From the NCBI RefSeq assembly GCF_035581345.1, contig NZ_CP141608.1, positions 5,879,016 to 5,943,015 of the forward strand: 64,000 bases of DNA, read 5' to 3'. Below are positions 16,856 through 26,550 of the stretch, one piece after another (position 1 is the first letter of the stretch; every line of letters begins with the position of its first letter). The stretch is from Pseudomonas sp. JQ170C. Lineage in GTDB: Bacteria; Pseudomonadota; Gammaproteobacteria; Pseudomonadales; Pseudomonadaceae. Below the pieces are notes generated by a model. It saw only the letters and a list, made by a program, of their open reading frames with translations, searched no databases and had not been told where the DNA came from. The position numbers and the translations under genes are program-made.

Positions 16856-18616
16856 CTAGTGGTGATTCTCCTGATGGTTCTCCAACGTCTCCAACAGGGC
16901 GACCTGCATCCGTGTGTGCACCCGGATAAGCCAGCGCCACAGCAAAGCCGCGACCACCGCAGCGACCACCACAACCAGCACCAACAGTTCGCTGGTCGGC
17001 AGGATGCTGGCAGACAGCGCCGAAAGCAGCAGGAAGATCACCAGCAGCGACAACAGCGGGATCACTTCGGCAATGACCCGACGCACCCGCTGGGTGTGCC
17101 GGCCGGCCATTTCCGGCTTGACCCCCATCTCGGCCAGCAACATCGACAGTGCCTTGAGCTTGCGATAGGCGGCAATCAGGAACGGTAGCGACAGCAGCAA
17201 CGCGGCGCCCCAGATCATCGCCTTTTGCTGGCCAACGTCGTTGACCCACTCGCCCAGGTAGGCACCGATGCGCGCAGCGAAATAGCCGCCACTGAAGAAG
17301 ATCGCCACCACCAGTGCCAGGTTCACACCCACTTGCAGGAGGATGCGCCGGATCATCGACGCCAGCAGCGCCCCTTCGCCATGGGGCTGAATGCTGCGCA
17401 GCCACTCGCCATACAACGACAGGACCCGCGCCAGGCGCGTTGGCACAACCTTGGACAGCTTCAACGATAACGGATCAGCCCCACGGATCAGGTACGGGGT
17501 CAACAGTGTGGTGATGGCCGATACCGCCACCGCGACTGGGTAAAGGAAATCGCTGGTGACCTGCAGGGTCATGCCCAATGCAGCAATGATGAACGAGAAC
17601 TCGCCAATCTGTGACAGCCCCATGCCCACCCGCAGCGAGGTGCGTCCGTCGTTGCCGGCAATGAAGGCGCCCATGCCGCACGACAACATCTTGCCCAGCA
17701 CCACGGCGATGGTGATCACCACGATCGGCCAGGCATATTCGACCAGCACCATCGGGTCGATCATCATGCCGATGGCAACAAAGAAAATGGCACTGAACAG
17801 GTCCCGCACCGGCTCAATCAGTCGTTCAATCTTCACCAGCTGACGGGACTCGGCCATGATCGCGCCAATCAGGAACGCGCCCAGCACCATGCTGTATTCA
17901 AGCTTGACCACCAGCAGGCAGAAGCCGAAACACAGCCCCAACACGGTAATCAGCAGCATCTCATTGCTTTCAAAGCGCGCGACATACGCCAGCAGGCGCG
18001 GCACCAGCAGGATGCCCACTACCAGCGCGACAATCATGAACAGCGACAACTTGCCGACCGTGGAGAACACCTCGCCCGAGCTGACCGATCCACTGACCGC
18101 GATACCCGACAGCAAGGCAATGATGCCGATGCCCAGGATGTCCTCGACGATCAGCACACCGAAGATCAGTTGCGCGAAGCGCTCGTTTTTCATCTTCAGG
18201 TCGTTGAGTGCCTTGACGATGATGGTGGTCGAGGAGATCGCCAGAATGGCGCCGAGGAACAGCGAGTCCATGGTGCTCCAGCCGAACCAGCGACCGATCT
18301 CGAAACCGATCCAGATCATCAGGACGATTTCCAGGAACGCGGCAATGAACGCCGTGGCCCCCACCTTGAACAGCTTGCGCAGGCTGAACTCCAGGCCCAG
18401 GCAGAACATCAGGAAGATCACCCCCAGTTCCGCAAGGGTCTTGATGGTGTCTTCGTCGTGGATCAGGCCGAACGGCGGGGTGTGGGGGCCGATGATAAAG
18501 CCGGCAACGATGTAGCCGAGCACCACCGGCTGCTTGAAGCGGTGAAAGAGGATGGTGACCACGCCGGCGACGAGCATGATTACTGCCAGGTCCTGGATGA
18601 AACTGATGGCATGCAC
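16856..18616 (-). CDS. Kef-type cation:proton antiporter without an RCK domain
   Basis: This 586-residue membrane protein has a Na+/H+ exchanger domain of about 12-13 helices (FKQPVVLGYIVAGFIIGPHT near residue 33, ELGVIFLMFCLGLEFSLRKL near 70). Typical KefB/YbaL proteins end in a cytoplasmic TrkA-N nucleotide-binding domain. This one instead continues with about four more helices and ends in a short His-rich tail (ENHQENHH). GTG 18616 with AAGGAG before it is the best start; ATG 18643 overlaps that ribosome site. The ion (K+ or Na+) is not predictable. Confidence 0.85.
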   Translation of the reverse strand: MHAISFIQDLAVIMLVAGVVTILFHRFKQPVVLGYIVAGFIIGPHTPPFGLIHDEDTIKTLAELGVIFLMFCLGLEFSLRKLFKVGATAFIAAFLEIVLMIWIGFEIGRWFGWSTMDSLFLGAILAISSTTIIVKALNDLKMKNERFAQLIFGVLIVEDILGIGIIALLSGIAVSGSVSSGEVFSTVGKLSLFMIVALVVGILLVPRLLAYVARFESNEMLLITVLGLCFGFCLLVVKLEYSMVLGAFLIGAIMAESRQLVKIERLIEPVRDLFSAIFFVAIGMMIDPMVLVEYAWPIVVITIAVVLGKMLSCGMGAFIAGNDGRTSLRVGMGLSQIGEFSFIIAALGMTLQVTSDFLYPVAVAVSAITTLLTPYLIRGADPLSLKLSKVVPTRLARVLSLYGEWLRSIQPHGEGALLASMIRRILLQVGVNLALVVAIFFSGGYFAARIGAYLGEWVNDVGQQKAMIWGAALLLSLPFLIAAYRKLKALSMLLAEMGVKPEMAGRHTQRVRRVIAEVIPLLSLLVIFLLLSALSASILPTSELLVLVVVVAAVVAALLWRWLIRVHTRMQVALLETLENHQENHH

Positions 18617-18936
18617 GGCGCGGTACTCCTTACCCCAAGACAATGGACAACCGGCAACTCGCTCAGATTTGACTGATAGAGTTGCAGGAACATAGTGTTT
18701 TTAATGTAGAAAACCCACCTTGCGTGGGTTTCCTCAGGTTAACACTGCCGCCAGTTGCGAAAAGCCGATGCAATAAGTGGAAACAGATCGACCAAATCAA
18801 CGCCTTTAATGGCATAAACAGCGTGACGGCAAGGCTGCTGTCAGCGTCCCGTCATTAGATGGGAATCGTAATAGGGGATAGAAGCGTGAATACCAGTCGC
18901 CACCCCGCCTCAGCGCAACCTCACCGTGAGCACACT
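18617..18936. other. Intergenic region with an orphan terminator and possible small RNA
   Basis: This 320-bp stretch between the divergent antiporter and thioesterase genes contains no convincing open frame. It holds one clear hairpin terminator (18711-18731) that serves neither gene. On the minus strand the hairpin is followed by TTTTCT, so an untranslated transcript starting between about 18936 and 18740 and ending there is possible. The thioesterase promoter must also be here. Confidence 0.45.
18711..18731 (-). terminator. Orphan terminator hairpin
   Basis: AAACCCAC (18711-18718), loop CTTGC, GTGGGTTT (18724-18731). Read on the minus strand it is followed by a T-rich run (TTTTCTACATT). 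Neither flanking gene ends here. Confidence 0.65.
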
Positions 18937-19422
18937 ATGGAACCTGGAAACGCCCAGCTGTCGATGACTGTCCTGATGACCCCGGACATGGCCAATTTTT
19001 CTGGCAACGTTCATGGCGGCACCCTGCTCAAGTACCTCGATGAAGTCGCCTATGCCTGCGCCAGCCGCTATGCCGGCCGTTATGTGGTGACCCTGTCGGT
19101 TGACCAGGTGGTCTTTCGCGAGCCGGTGCATGTCGGCGAGCTGGTGACCTTCCTTGCCTCGGTCAACTACACAGGCAATACCTCTATGGAGGTGGGCATC
19201 AAGGTTGTCACCGAGAACATTCGCGAGCGCTCGGTGCGCCACAGCAACAGCTGCTTCTTCACCATGGTCGCAGTGGATGACGACCGCAAGCCGGTTGCCG
19301 TGCCGCCCCGCCAGCCAGAAAGCAGCGAAGAAAAACGCCGCTTCCTGCAGGGCAAGCAACGCCGCCAGATTCGCCAGGAGCTGGAAAAGCGTTATCAGGA
19401 GCTCAAGGGCGACGCGATCTAA
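18937..19422 (+). CDS. Acyl-CoA thioesterase (hotdog fold, YciA/BACH-like)
   Basis: This 161-residue protein carries the hotdog signature [20 protein letters not shown] near residue 20, followed by [19 protein letters not shown] and [11 protein letters not shown], typical of YciA/BFIT-type acyl-CoA hydrolases that split acyl-CoA to free acid and CoA. The C-terminal 35 residues are highly charged ([20 protein letters not shown]). ATG 18937 gives the N-terminus usual in pseudomonads, though a GTG at 18886 behind GGGGATAGAAG is possible. Its stop overlaps the stop of convergent pdxY by four bases (CTAA). Confidence 0.88.
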   Translation: MEPGNAQLSMTVLMTPDMANFSGNVHGGTLLKYLDEVAYACASRYAGRYVVTLSVDQVVFREPVHVGELVTFLASVNYTGNTSMEVGIKVVTENIRERSVRHSNSCFFTMVAVDDDRKPVAVPPRQPESSEEKRRFLQGKQRRQIRQELEKRYQELKGDAI

Positions 19423-20291
19423 ACGTCCAGACGGCGGGCCTCGAAGCGCACCCGTGGATGCACGATGCGGTCCTGGGCCCGCACCAGCTCAAGCTCGTAG
19501 CTGGCGCAGGCCTGGGTCTCGAGCAGCACCTCATGGACAGCGGCCGCTGCAAACTCAAATGCCGCCACCCAGTCATCGCCCAAGAGCACCCGCGCCAGGA
19601 ACAATCCCGAGGTGAGGTCGCCAACGCCCACAGGCTGACGCGGAAACGCCAGCAGCGGGCGGCGCAGGTGCCAACTCCCCACCGCCGTCACCAGCAGCAT
19701 TTCAAAATGCTCCGCTTCGCGTCCGGGATAGGCCAGGTGCTTGACCAGCACCGCCTTCGGCCCGCGTTCAAGCAGGCTGCGGGCCATTGCCACGCAGTCT
19801 TCCAGCGACGTTGGGCGGCGATCACAAAAGCTGTCCAACTCCAATTGGTTCGGGCACAACACGTCTGCCATCGCCACCGCTTCTTCCAGCAGAAAGGCGC
19901 TGACCTCGGCCGGGACGATACAGCCCTTTTCCGGATGTCCCATCACCGGATCGCACAAGTACAGTGCCTTGGGATTGACCGCCTTGATCCGCTCAACGCC
20001 GCTGAGGATCGCCCGCCCCTGCTCGGCACTGCCCAGGTAGCCGGACAACACTGCATCGCAATTGCCCAGCTCACCGATCGTCGCAATGCCTTCTACCAAC
20101 GCAGGGATTTGCGCTGGCGCAAGCACTTCCCCGGTCCACTGGCCATACTGAGTGTGATTGGAGAACTGCACAGTATTGAGGGGCCACACATTCACGCCGA
20201 CCCGCTGCATGGGGAACACCGCCGCGCCGTTACCGGCATGGCCAAAAACCACATGGGACTGGATGGCAAGCAAATGCGGCGTACGTTTCAT
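19419..20291 (-). CDS. pdxY: Pyridoxal kinase
   Basis: This 290-residue ribokinase-superfamily enzyme phosphorylates pyridoxal in PLP salvage. Features: [20 protein letters not shown] at the N-terminus, [15 protein letters not shown] near residue 120, [10 protein letters not shown] near 150 and the anion-hole/catalytic [20 protein letters not shown] near 220, where the Asp is the catalytic base. The length matches PdxY (about 287-290). The gene is monocistronic and convergent with the thioesterase gene. Confidence 0.92.
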   Translation of the reverse strand: MKRTPHLLAIQSHVVFGHAGNGAAVFPMQRVGVNVWPLNTVQFSNHTQYGQWTGEVLAPAQIPALVEGIATIGELGNCDAVLSGYLGSAEQGRAILSGVERIKAVNPKALYLCDPVMGHPEKGCIVPAEVSAFLLEEAVAMADVLCPNQLELDSFCDRRPTSLEDCVAMARSLLERGPKAVLVKHLAYPGREAEHFEMLLVTAVGSWHLRRPLLAFPRQPVGVGDLTSGLFLARVLLGDDWVAAFEFAAAAVHEVLLETQACASYELELVRAQDRIVHPRVRFEARRLDV

Positions 20292-20409
20292 GCAGAACTT
20301 CCGAAGCTGAGAAAATGAAAAACACGGCGCGCAGTATGGCGCCAATTGGCACCTGTACGACAGACCGCAGAGGCAGTTAAGCTGGGTGTACTTCGTTGGA
20401 GCAAATGTA

Positions 20410-20802
20410 ATGTTGACCCTGGGTAATCTCTTTGTGCTGATGGTGCTGGGTACTGCTGGTGCCTGGCTGTGGCATAACCACGGATTGCGTGAGAAGGCCC
20501 TGGAACGGGTCAAGCAGCACTGTGCAAAACTCGATCTGGAACTGCTCGACGGTAACGTCGCGCTCAAGCGCATCGGCTTTGTCCGCGATGCCCAGGGGCG
20601 CAAGCGCCTGGCCCGTGTGTACAACTTTGAATTCACCGTCACCGGCGAGCAACGCCACCCGGGCACCGTCACCCAGTTCGGTGCCCACAGCATGCAGATC
20701 GAACTGGCGCCCTACCCGTTTGAAATCAAACCCGCCCCGCATGCCGACAACGTCATTGAAATGAATCAGTGGCGCCAGGATCACAACCGCTGGCGAAACT
20801 AA
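20410..20802 (+). CDS. DUF3301 domain protein
   Basis: This 130-residue protein starts with a hydrophobic segment ([20 protein letters not shown]) that is a single membrane anchor or uncleaved signal, followed by a soluble domain with [20 protein letters not shown] and [17 protein letters not shown]. It matches the gammaproteobacterial DUF3301 family of unknown function. TTGGAGCAAATGTA before ATG 20410 supports the start. Its stop overlaps the stop of the convergent GTPase gene. Confidence 0.85.
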   Translation: MLTLGNLFVLMVLGTAGAWLWHNHGLREKALERVKQHCAKLDLELLDGNVALKRIGFVRDAQGRKRLARVYNFEFTVTGEQRHPGTVTQFGAHSMQIELAPYPFEIKPAPHADNVIEMNQWRQDHNRWRN

Positions 20803-21761
20803 AGTCGGCAGGCCTGCATGGCCTGCTGCAGCGCTTCAACGTCCTGGGCTGTGGAAAAGATCAACTCAAGCCGTGAATCACGCCGCCATTCACTGGGCTG
20901 CCAGTGCAACTCACGCTGCCCTGCCAATGCGTTGATTGACTGCCATCCCTCCGGGCTGTGGATAACCAGCTTGGCCCGGCGCCAGTCAAAAGCGCGTAAC
21001 AACTGCTCGATGCGCTGTGGATAAAAAATCTGGCGCGGATGCCAGCGCCAGCCGATGCTCCAACCCTCTGCAACGTCTTGTACACTGCAAATGGGCTCCT
21101 CTGGATTTATCCACAGACTCGCCACGGGGCCGATTTCATTAGGTAATGCCAGCTTACCCACAGCCTCGCCGGAAATGATATCAACAGGCAATTTCGACAA
21201 TTGCAGCTCGCCGTGATCAGTCCAGAACAGCTCTATTTCGGGCAATTTAGACGTTATCCACAGCCGTTTTTCACTATCCACAGGCTGCGATTTGTTCAAC
21301 ACCAGCAAACCCGCACCGGGCAGAGCCTCCTGCTGGGCAATGGGTAAGGCAACCCCCGCGGCCAATTGCTCGGCATCCAGCACCACGATGGCCGGCTGAA
21401 CAGCCAGCACACCGCGCCAGGGCGGCTGGCGCAATTGTTCCAGCAATTGCAGCGGATGCCCCAAGCCTGAAGGTTCGATAAACAGCCGGTGTGGCCTGGC
21501 CTTGCGCAGCAGCCGCCCCAAGCCGACCTGAAAAGGCGTGCCGTTGACGCAGCACAGGCAACCACCCGCCACCTCGCCCATGGCAATGCCCTGATCGTCG
21601 GTGCTCAGCAGCGCGGCATCCAGGCCGATCTGGCCGAACTCGTTGATCAGCACTGCCCAGCGCTCATCAACCGGCCGCTGGGCGAGCAGGTTGCGAATCA
21701 GGCTGGTCTTGCCGGCGCCCAAGGGCCCGGCAATCACGTGGGTAGGAATGTTCTGCAGCAT
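20799..21761 (-). CDS. COG0523/CobW-type G3E GTPase
   Basis: The 320-residue protein has Walker A GPLGAGKTSLIRNLLAQ near residue 11, the metal-binding GGCLCCVN (CxCC) near 65 and FIEPSGLGHP near 90, all typical of COG0523 metallochaperone GTPases. The usual C-terminal CobW_C region is present. It stands 50 bp downstream of the larger COG0523 gene on the same strand and may be cotranscribed with it, suggesting a metal (probably zinc) role. Unlike some relatives it has no His-rich loop. The C-terminal third contains four DnaA-box-like 9-mers in the DNA. Confidence 0.85.
   Translation of the reverse strand: MLQNIPTHVIAGPLGAGKTSLIRNLLAQRPVDERWAVLINEFGQIGLDAALLSTDDQGIAMGEVAGGCLCCVNGTPFQVGLGRLLRKARPHRLFIEPSGLGHPLQLLEQLRQPPWRGVLAVQPAIVVLDAEQLAAGVALPIAQQEALPGAGLLVLNKSQPVDSEKRLWITSKLPEIELFWTDHGELQLSKLPVDIISGEAVGKLALPNEIGPVASLWINPEEPICSVQDVAEGWSIGWRWHPRQIFYPQRIEQLLRAFDWRRAKLVIHSPEGWQSINALAGQRELHWQPSEWRRDSRLELIFSTAQDVEALQQAMQACRL
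21016..21282. repeat. DnaA-box-like cluster inside the COG0523 gene
   Basis: TGTGGATAA lies at 21016-21024, TTATCCACA at 21107-21115 and 21254-21262, and CTATCCACA at 21274-21282. Three are perfect consensus boxes within 250 bp. They fall in different protein contexts (IFYPQ, SLWINP, RLWITS, QPVDSE), two of them using the rare isoleucine codon ATA. Confidence 0.55.
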
Positions 21762-21811
21762 AGGACGCCAAGTGCTCCGGATTTTCGTCACTATGCCTTG
21801 AGCTCAGCCGC

Positions 21812-23020
<1,209 letters not shown>

Positions 23021-23070
23021 GGGTCAGGTCCTCATCAGGGCGAGTGCATTCAAATGATGCATTGCGCAAC

Positions 23071-23083
23071 GTTATATAGTAAC
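23071..23083. promoter_or_regulatory. Candidate Zur box between zigA and folE2 cluster
   Basis: GTTATATAGTAAC resembles the gammaproteobacterial Zur palindrome (GTTATANTATAAC), matching 11 of 13 positions. It is centred between divergent genes whose products (COG0523 GTPase and FolE2) are classic zinc-limitation genes. Confidence 0.7.
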
Positions 23084-23136
23084 AATACAATCTCGCCAAC
23101 CCGCTTCGCCTGAATACGACCAAGGAACACCACAGA

Positions 23137-23520
23137 ATGAGATTGCCGGTCTTGTCCGCCACCCTTGTGCTGCTGTGCCTGAGCACCCGCGCCGAAGCCA
23201 TCCCCTTGAGCCAAGGCCTGGCGCTATGCACACGCAGCGCTACGTTGCTGGTCTGCGGCGATGCGCTGGGCAACTACTACAGCGTGCAAACGGCCGGCAG
23301 CACGACCTACTTGCGCGGCTTTGAAGTGCAAGGCCGACGGCTGTGGACACAAACCAACAGCCGCTACGGGCAACTGACCTTCTACACAGGCCTGGCCAGC
23401 GATGGTGAAACCTGGGTGGGTTACAGCCGCAAAATCGGCTGGACCACCCTCAACAGCGTTTCAAGTTCCAACGGCCAACGTTTCAACCTGCGCTGCAATC
23501 GCCTGAGCGGCTGCCAATAG
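23137..23520 (+). CDS. Small exported cysteine-containing protein of unknown function
   Basis: This 127-residue protein has a clear signal peptide (LPVLSATLVLLCLSTRAEA, cut before IPLSQG). The mature part of about 106 residues has four cysteines (LALCTRS, LLVCGDA, NLRCNRL, SGCQ at the end) that could form two disulfides, and a Tyr/Gly/Ser-rich middle (TGLASDGETWVGYSRKIGW). It contains no His cluster typical of a zinc carrier. The start sits 54 bp from the Zur-type box and the stop 31 bp before folE2, so it is likely part of the zinc-limitation unit. I do not recognise a named family. Confidence 0.7.
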   Translation: MRLPVLSATLVLLCLSTRAEAIPLSQGLALCTRSATLLVCGDALGNYYSVQTAGSTTYLRGFEVQGRRLWTQTNSRYGQLTFYTGLASDGETWVGYSRKIGWTTLNSVSSSNGQRFNLRCNRLSGCQ

Positions 23521-23551
23521 TTTTCTTCCGTCACACACTTTCGAGCCGTTC

Positions 23552-24439
23552 ATGACAGCACTCACGCTCCCAGATATTGCCGCACAAGCCATCCACACCC
23601 ACCTGCCGCTGGACTGGGTCGGCATGTGCAACATTGCCTTGCCGATACGCCTGGCGGGCGAAACCCTTCGCGCCAGCGCCGATGCAGGGGTCAGCCTGGA
23701 TGACGGCACATCACGCGGCATCCATATGTCGCGTCTGTACCTGGCTTTGGAGGTTTTTGAAACGGAGCCTTTGAGCGCGCAGTTGCTGCGCGAAGTGTTG
23801 GAGCGTTTTCTCGACAGCCATCGCGGATTGTCAGCCAACGCGTACCTGCATCTGCGCTTTGAAATGCTGCTCAAACGTCCTGCTTTAGTCAGCCCGCTGG
23901 CGGGATGGAAAGCGTATCCGGTGAGCCTTGAAGCGCGCTTAAAAAACGAAGTGTTCCACGTGGAACTAAATGTGGAGCTGCAATACTCCTCCACTTGTCC
24001 CTGTTCGGCCGCCTTGTCCAGGCAGTTGATTCAACAACAATTCCTGAACGACTTTGGCAATTGCAGCCTCACCCATGAAGCCGTATTGAGCTGGCTGGGA
24101 AGTGCACAGGGCGTGTTGGCAACACCCCACAGCCAACGCAGCACGGCAAAACTGAGTATTCGCTTGAGGCCTGAGGTGAGCGAATTGCCGATCCTCGAAC
24201 TGGTCGATCAAGCAGAAGCCGCTTTGGGCACCGCAGTGCAAACCGCAGTAAAGCGTGCAGACGAACAAGCCTTCGCCTTGGCCAACGGTCAAAATCTGAT
24301 GTTCTGTGAAGATGCTGCGAGGCGGCTACACCTTGCGCTTCAACGCCTGGACTGGCTGATCGGCTTCAACCTGCGCGTGGAACATGCAGAGAGTCTGCAT
24401 GCCCACGACGCAGTCGCCCGCAGCCAATGGCGTTGGTAG
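23552..24439 (+). CDS. folE2: GTP cyclohydrolase I, FolE2 type (GCYH-IB)
   Basis: This 295-residue protein belongs to the COG1469 tunnel-fold GTP cyclohydrolases that make dihydroneopterin triphosphate for folate synthesis without the strict zinc need of FolE. The signature STCPCSAALSRQ near residue 148 holds the metal-binding cysteines, and WVGMCNIALPI near 24 and NEVFHVELNVELQYSS near 133 are family features. FolE2 is induced when zinc is scarce, which fits the Zur-type box. The DNA encoding the start of NEVFHVELN contains a parS-like site. It is convergent with the DUF3617 gene. Confidence 0.92.
   Translation: MTALTLPDIAAQAIHTHLPLDWVGMCNIALPIRLAGETLRASADAGVSLDDGTSRGIHMSRLYLALEVFETEPLSAQLLREVLERFLDSHRGLSANAYLHLRFEMLLKRPALVSPLAGWKAYPVSLEARLKNEVFHVELNVELQYSSTCPCSAALSRQLIQQQFLNDFGNCSLTHEAVLSWLGSAQGVLATPHSQRSTAKLSIRLRPEVSELPILELVDQAEAALGTAVQTAVKRADEQAFALANGQNLMFCEDAARRLHLALQRLDWLIGFNLRVEHAESLHAHDAVARSQWRW
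23952..23967. promoter_or_regulatory. parS-like ParB binding site inside folE2
   Basis: TGTTCCACGTGGAACT contains a perfect 14-bp palindrome GTTCCACGTGGAAC and matches the Pseudomonas parS 16-mer (TGTTCCACGTGGAACA) at 15 of 16 positions. It is within the folE2 coding region, some 40 kb from oriC. Confidence 0.8.
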
Positions 24440-24452
24440 CCCTGCAGATAAA

Positions 24453-24980
24453 CTAGGTGCGCGGTTTGACGGTGCCGCAGTCGTTGCCCAACCAGACCGC
24501 ACGTGTATTCATGCTGCCCTGCTGCTGAACACCCGACGCATTGAAGGTACCGCTGACCTGAGTGAGAAACTCCCGGTCGTTGAGGAACGTCGCCTGCCCT
24601 GCGCCTTGCGCCTTGGGGCAACTGAAGGTGAACTTCCACACATTACCCGTGCGCTCGGTAATCTTCTGGGTGCAGCCCGACTTGGGATCCTGCAGCGGAA
24701 TATCGTCAGTCTTCACCTGCTCAGGTGTGAGGCATGAACGTACCCCCTGGCCTGCCACACTGATTCCCTGCTGTGCCAATCCGCCCTCGATCATCGCCCG
24801 CTGCTCGGGCGGCAGGTTCTTCAACTGACCGAGCATGAAGCCCATATCCGGCAGCGGCTTGCCATCGACCTGCATATTGCTGGTCGTCAGCTCCCATAAC
24901 CCCGGTTGCAACATCTGCGCATGCACCAACGGACTCGACAGCCCCAACACCAGTGCGAGCATCGGCAGACGACTTTTCAT
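24453..24980 (-). CDS. DUF3617 family exported protein
   Basis: The 175-residue protein has a signal peptide ([20 protein letters not shown], cleaved near HAQ) and a DUF3617 domain: [53 protein letters not shown] and the C-terminal [12 protein letters not shown]. The family is periplasmic, with four conserved cysteines here, and has no settled function. ATG 24980 is preferred because the signal peptide starts there; 24995 would add five residues. Confidence 0.83.
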   Translation of the reverse strand: MKSRLPMLALVLGLSSPLVHAQMLQPGLWELTTSNMQVDGKPLPDMGFMLGQLKNLPPEQRAMIEGGLAQQGISVAGQGVRSCLTPEQVKTDDIPLQDPKSGCTQKITERTGNVWKFTFSCPKAQGAGQATFLNDREFLTQVSGTFNASGVQQQGSMNTRAVWLGNDCGTVKPRT

Positions 24981-25106
24981 GTAATGACTCCTCAATACTC
25001 CAGCCCCAAGCTGGAACAGAGCTTAGACGTCAATTTGGGCTTTGGGTTGCAACTGGGATGTGGACATGCTCTGTTAGAGGGCGAGCCTTTGGACAGCAGG
25101 ATGCGT

Positions 25107-26546
25107 ATGGATTACCACAGCCCCTACTTCTTCGGTTACCTCATCGGTGCCCTTCACCTGCTCGGGGCCATCGCCGCCACCCATGCGGTGCTCACCGTAC
25201 GCACCGCTCAGGGCGCCATTGCCTGGGCCCTGTCGCTGCTGTTCATTCCCTACTTCACTTTGATCCCCTACCTGGTGTTTGGCAGCCGGACCTTCGATGC
25301 CTACATCAAGGCACGCCGCCAGGCCAACCGCGAAATGCATGTGGCCATGGCCGACCTCAACTGGCGGCCCTGGGTCGAAGAAGCGCTCGCCGCGCGCAAT
25401 TCAGAATCCTATGGGGCGTTGCGGGCCATGCCCAAGCTTGGGCGAATGCCGTGCCTGGCCAACAACCAGGTGCGCTTGCTGATCGATGGCAAGGCCACCT
25501 TCGATGCCATCTTCGCGGCCATCGCCCAAGCCCGCGACACCGTGCTGGTTCAGTTCTTCATCATTCATGACGACACCCTGGGGCGAGCCCTTCAAACCCT
25601 GCTGCTCAAGAAAGCCGCCGAAGGCGTGAAGGTCTATGTGCTGTATGACCGGGTGGGCAGCCATGCCCTGCCCGGCGCCTACAGCCAGACCCTCCGGGAC
25701 GGTGGTGTGAATGTGCGTGCCTTCGCCACTCGCCGTGGCTGGTTCAACCGCTTCCAGGTGAATTTTCGCAATCACCGCAAGATCGTCGTGGTCGATGGGC
25801 TGCAGGGCTTTGTCGGCGGACACAACGTGGGCGATGAGTACCTGGGCGGCAAACCGAAGCTCTCCCCATGGCGCGACACCCATGTGCAGGTCAGCGGCCC
25901 GGTGTTGGCCTGCCTGCAGGAGTCGTTTGCCGAAGACTGGTTCTGGGCGGCTCGCCAGTTGCCACCACTGATCCTGCCCGACACCTATCCCGAGGATGGC
26001 GTGCTCTGCCAAGTGCTCGCCAGTGGCCCGGCCGACCCACAGGAAACCTGCTCGCTGTTTTTTGTCGAAGCGATTCACTCAGCCCGGGAGCGCGTGTGGA
26101 TCACCAGCCCCTACTTCATTCCCGATGAAGCGGTGTTTGCTGCCCTGCGCCTGGCGGTATTGCGAGGCGTGGATGTGCGCATCCTCCTGCCGTCGCGTGC
26201 CGACCACCGCATCGTCTACGCAGCCTCCAGCCTGTTCGCTTTCGAGGCCGTGCGCGCCGGGGTGAGGATGTTCCGCTACGGGCCAGGCTTCCTGCATCAG
26301 AAGGTGGTACTGATCGACAATGAGATCAGCGCCATCGGCAGCGCCAACCTGGACAACCGCTCCTTCCGCCTGAACTTTGAAGTGATGCTGTTGACCGTCG
26401 ACCGCGCCTTCGCCGACCAGGTCGAAACCATGCTCATGCACGACTTCGACCTGGCCCGGGAGATCACCGCCGAAGACAGCGAGGACACCCATCGCCTGCA
26501 ACAGCTAGGCATGCGCATCGCCCGGCTGATCTCACCGATTCTCTGA
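25107..26546 (+). CDS. cls: Cardiolipin synthase A
   Basis: The 479-residue protein has two N-terminal membrane helices ([20 protein letters not shown] and [20 protein letters not shown]) and two phospholipase D HKD motifs: [20 protein letters not shown] near residue 220 and [20 protein letters not shown] near 400. ClsA condenses two phosphatidylglycerols into cardiolipin and glycerol at the inner membrane. AGGA before ATG 25107 fits, and the length equals the usual 479. The next gene, cfa, is convergent four bp away; both modify membrane phospholipids. Confidence 0.93.
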   Translation: MDYHSPYFFGYLIGALHLLGAIAATHAVLTVRTAQGAIAWALSLLFIPYFTLIPYLVFGSRTFDAYIKARRQANREMHVAMADLNWRPWVEEALAARNSESYGALRAMPKLGRMPCLANNQVRLLIDGKATFDAIFAAIAQARDTVLVQFFIIHDDTLGRALQTLLLKKAAEGVKVYVLYDRVGSHALPGAYSQTLRDGGVNVRAFATRRGWFNRFQVNFRNHRKIVVVDGLQGFVGGHNVGDEYLGGKPKLSPWRDTHVQVSGPVLACLQESFAEDWFWAARQLPPLILPDTYPEDGVLCQVLASGPADPQETCSLFFVEAIHSARERVWITSPYFIPDEAVFAALRLAVLRGVDVRILLPSRADHRIVYAASSLFAFEAVRAGVRMFRYGPGFLHQKVVLIDNEISAIGSANLDNRSFRLNFEVMLLTVDRAFADQVETMLMHDFDLAREITAEDSEDTHRLQQLGMRIARLISPIL

Positions 26547-26550
26547 GCGC

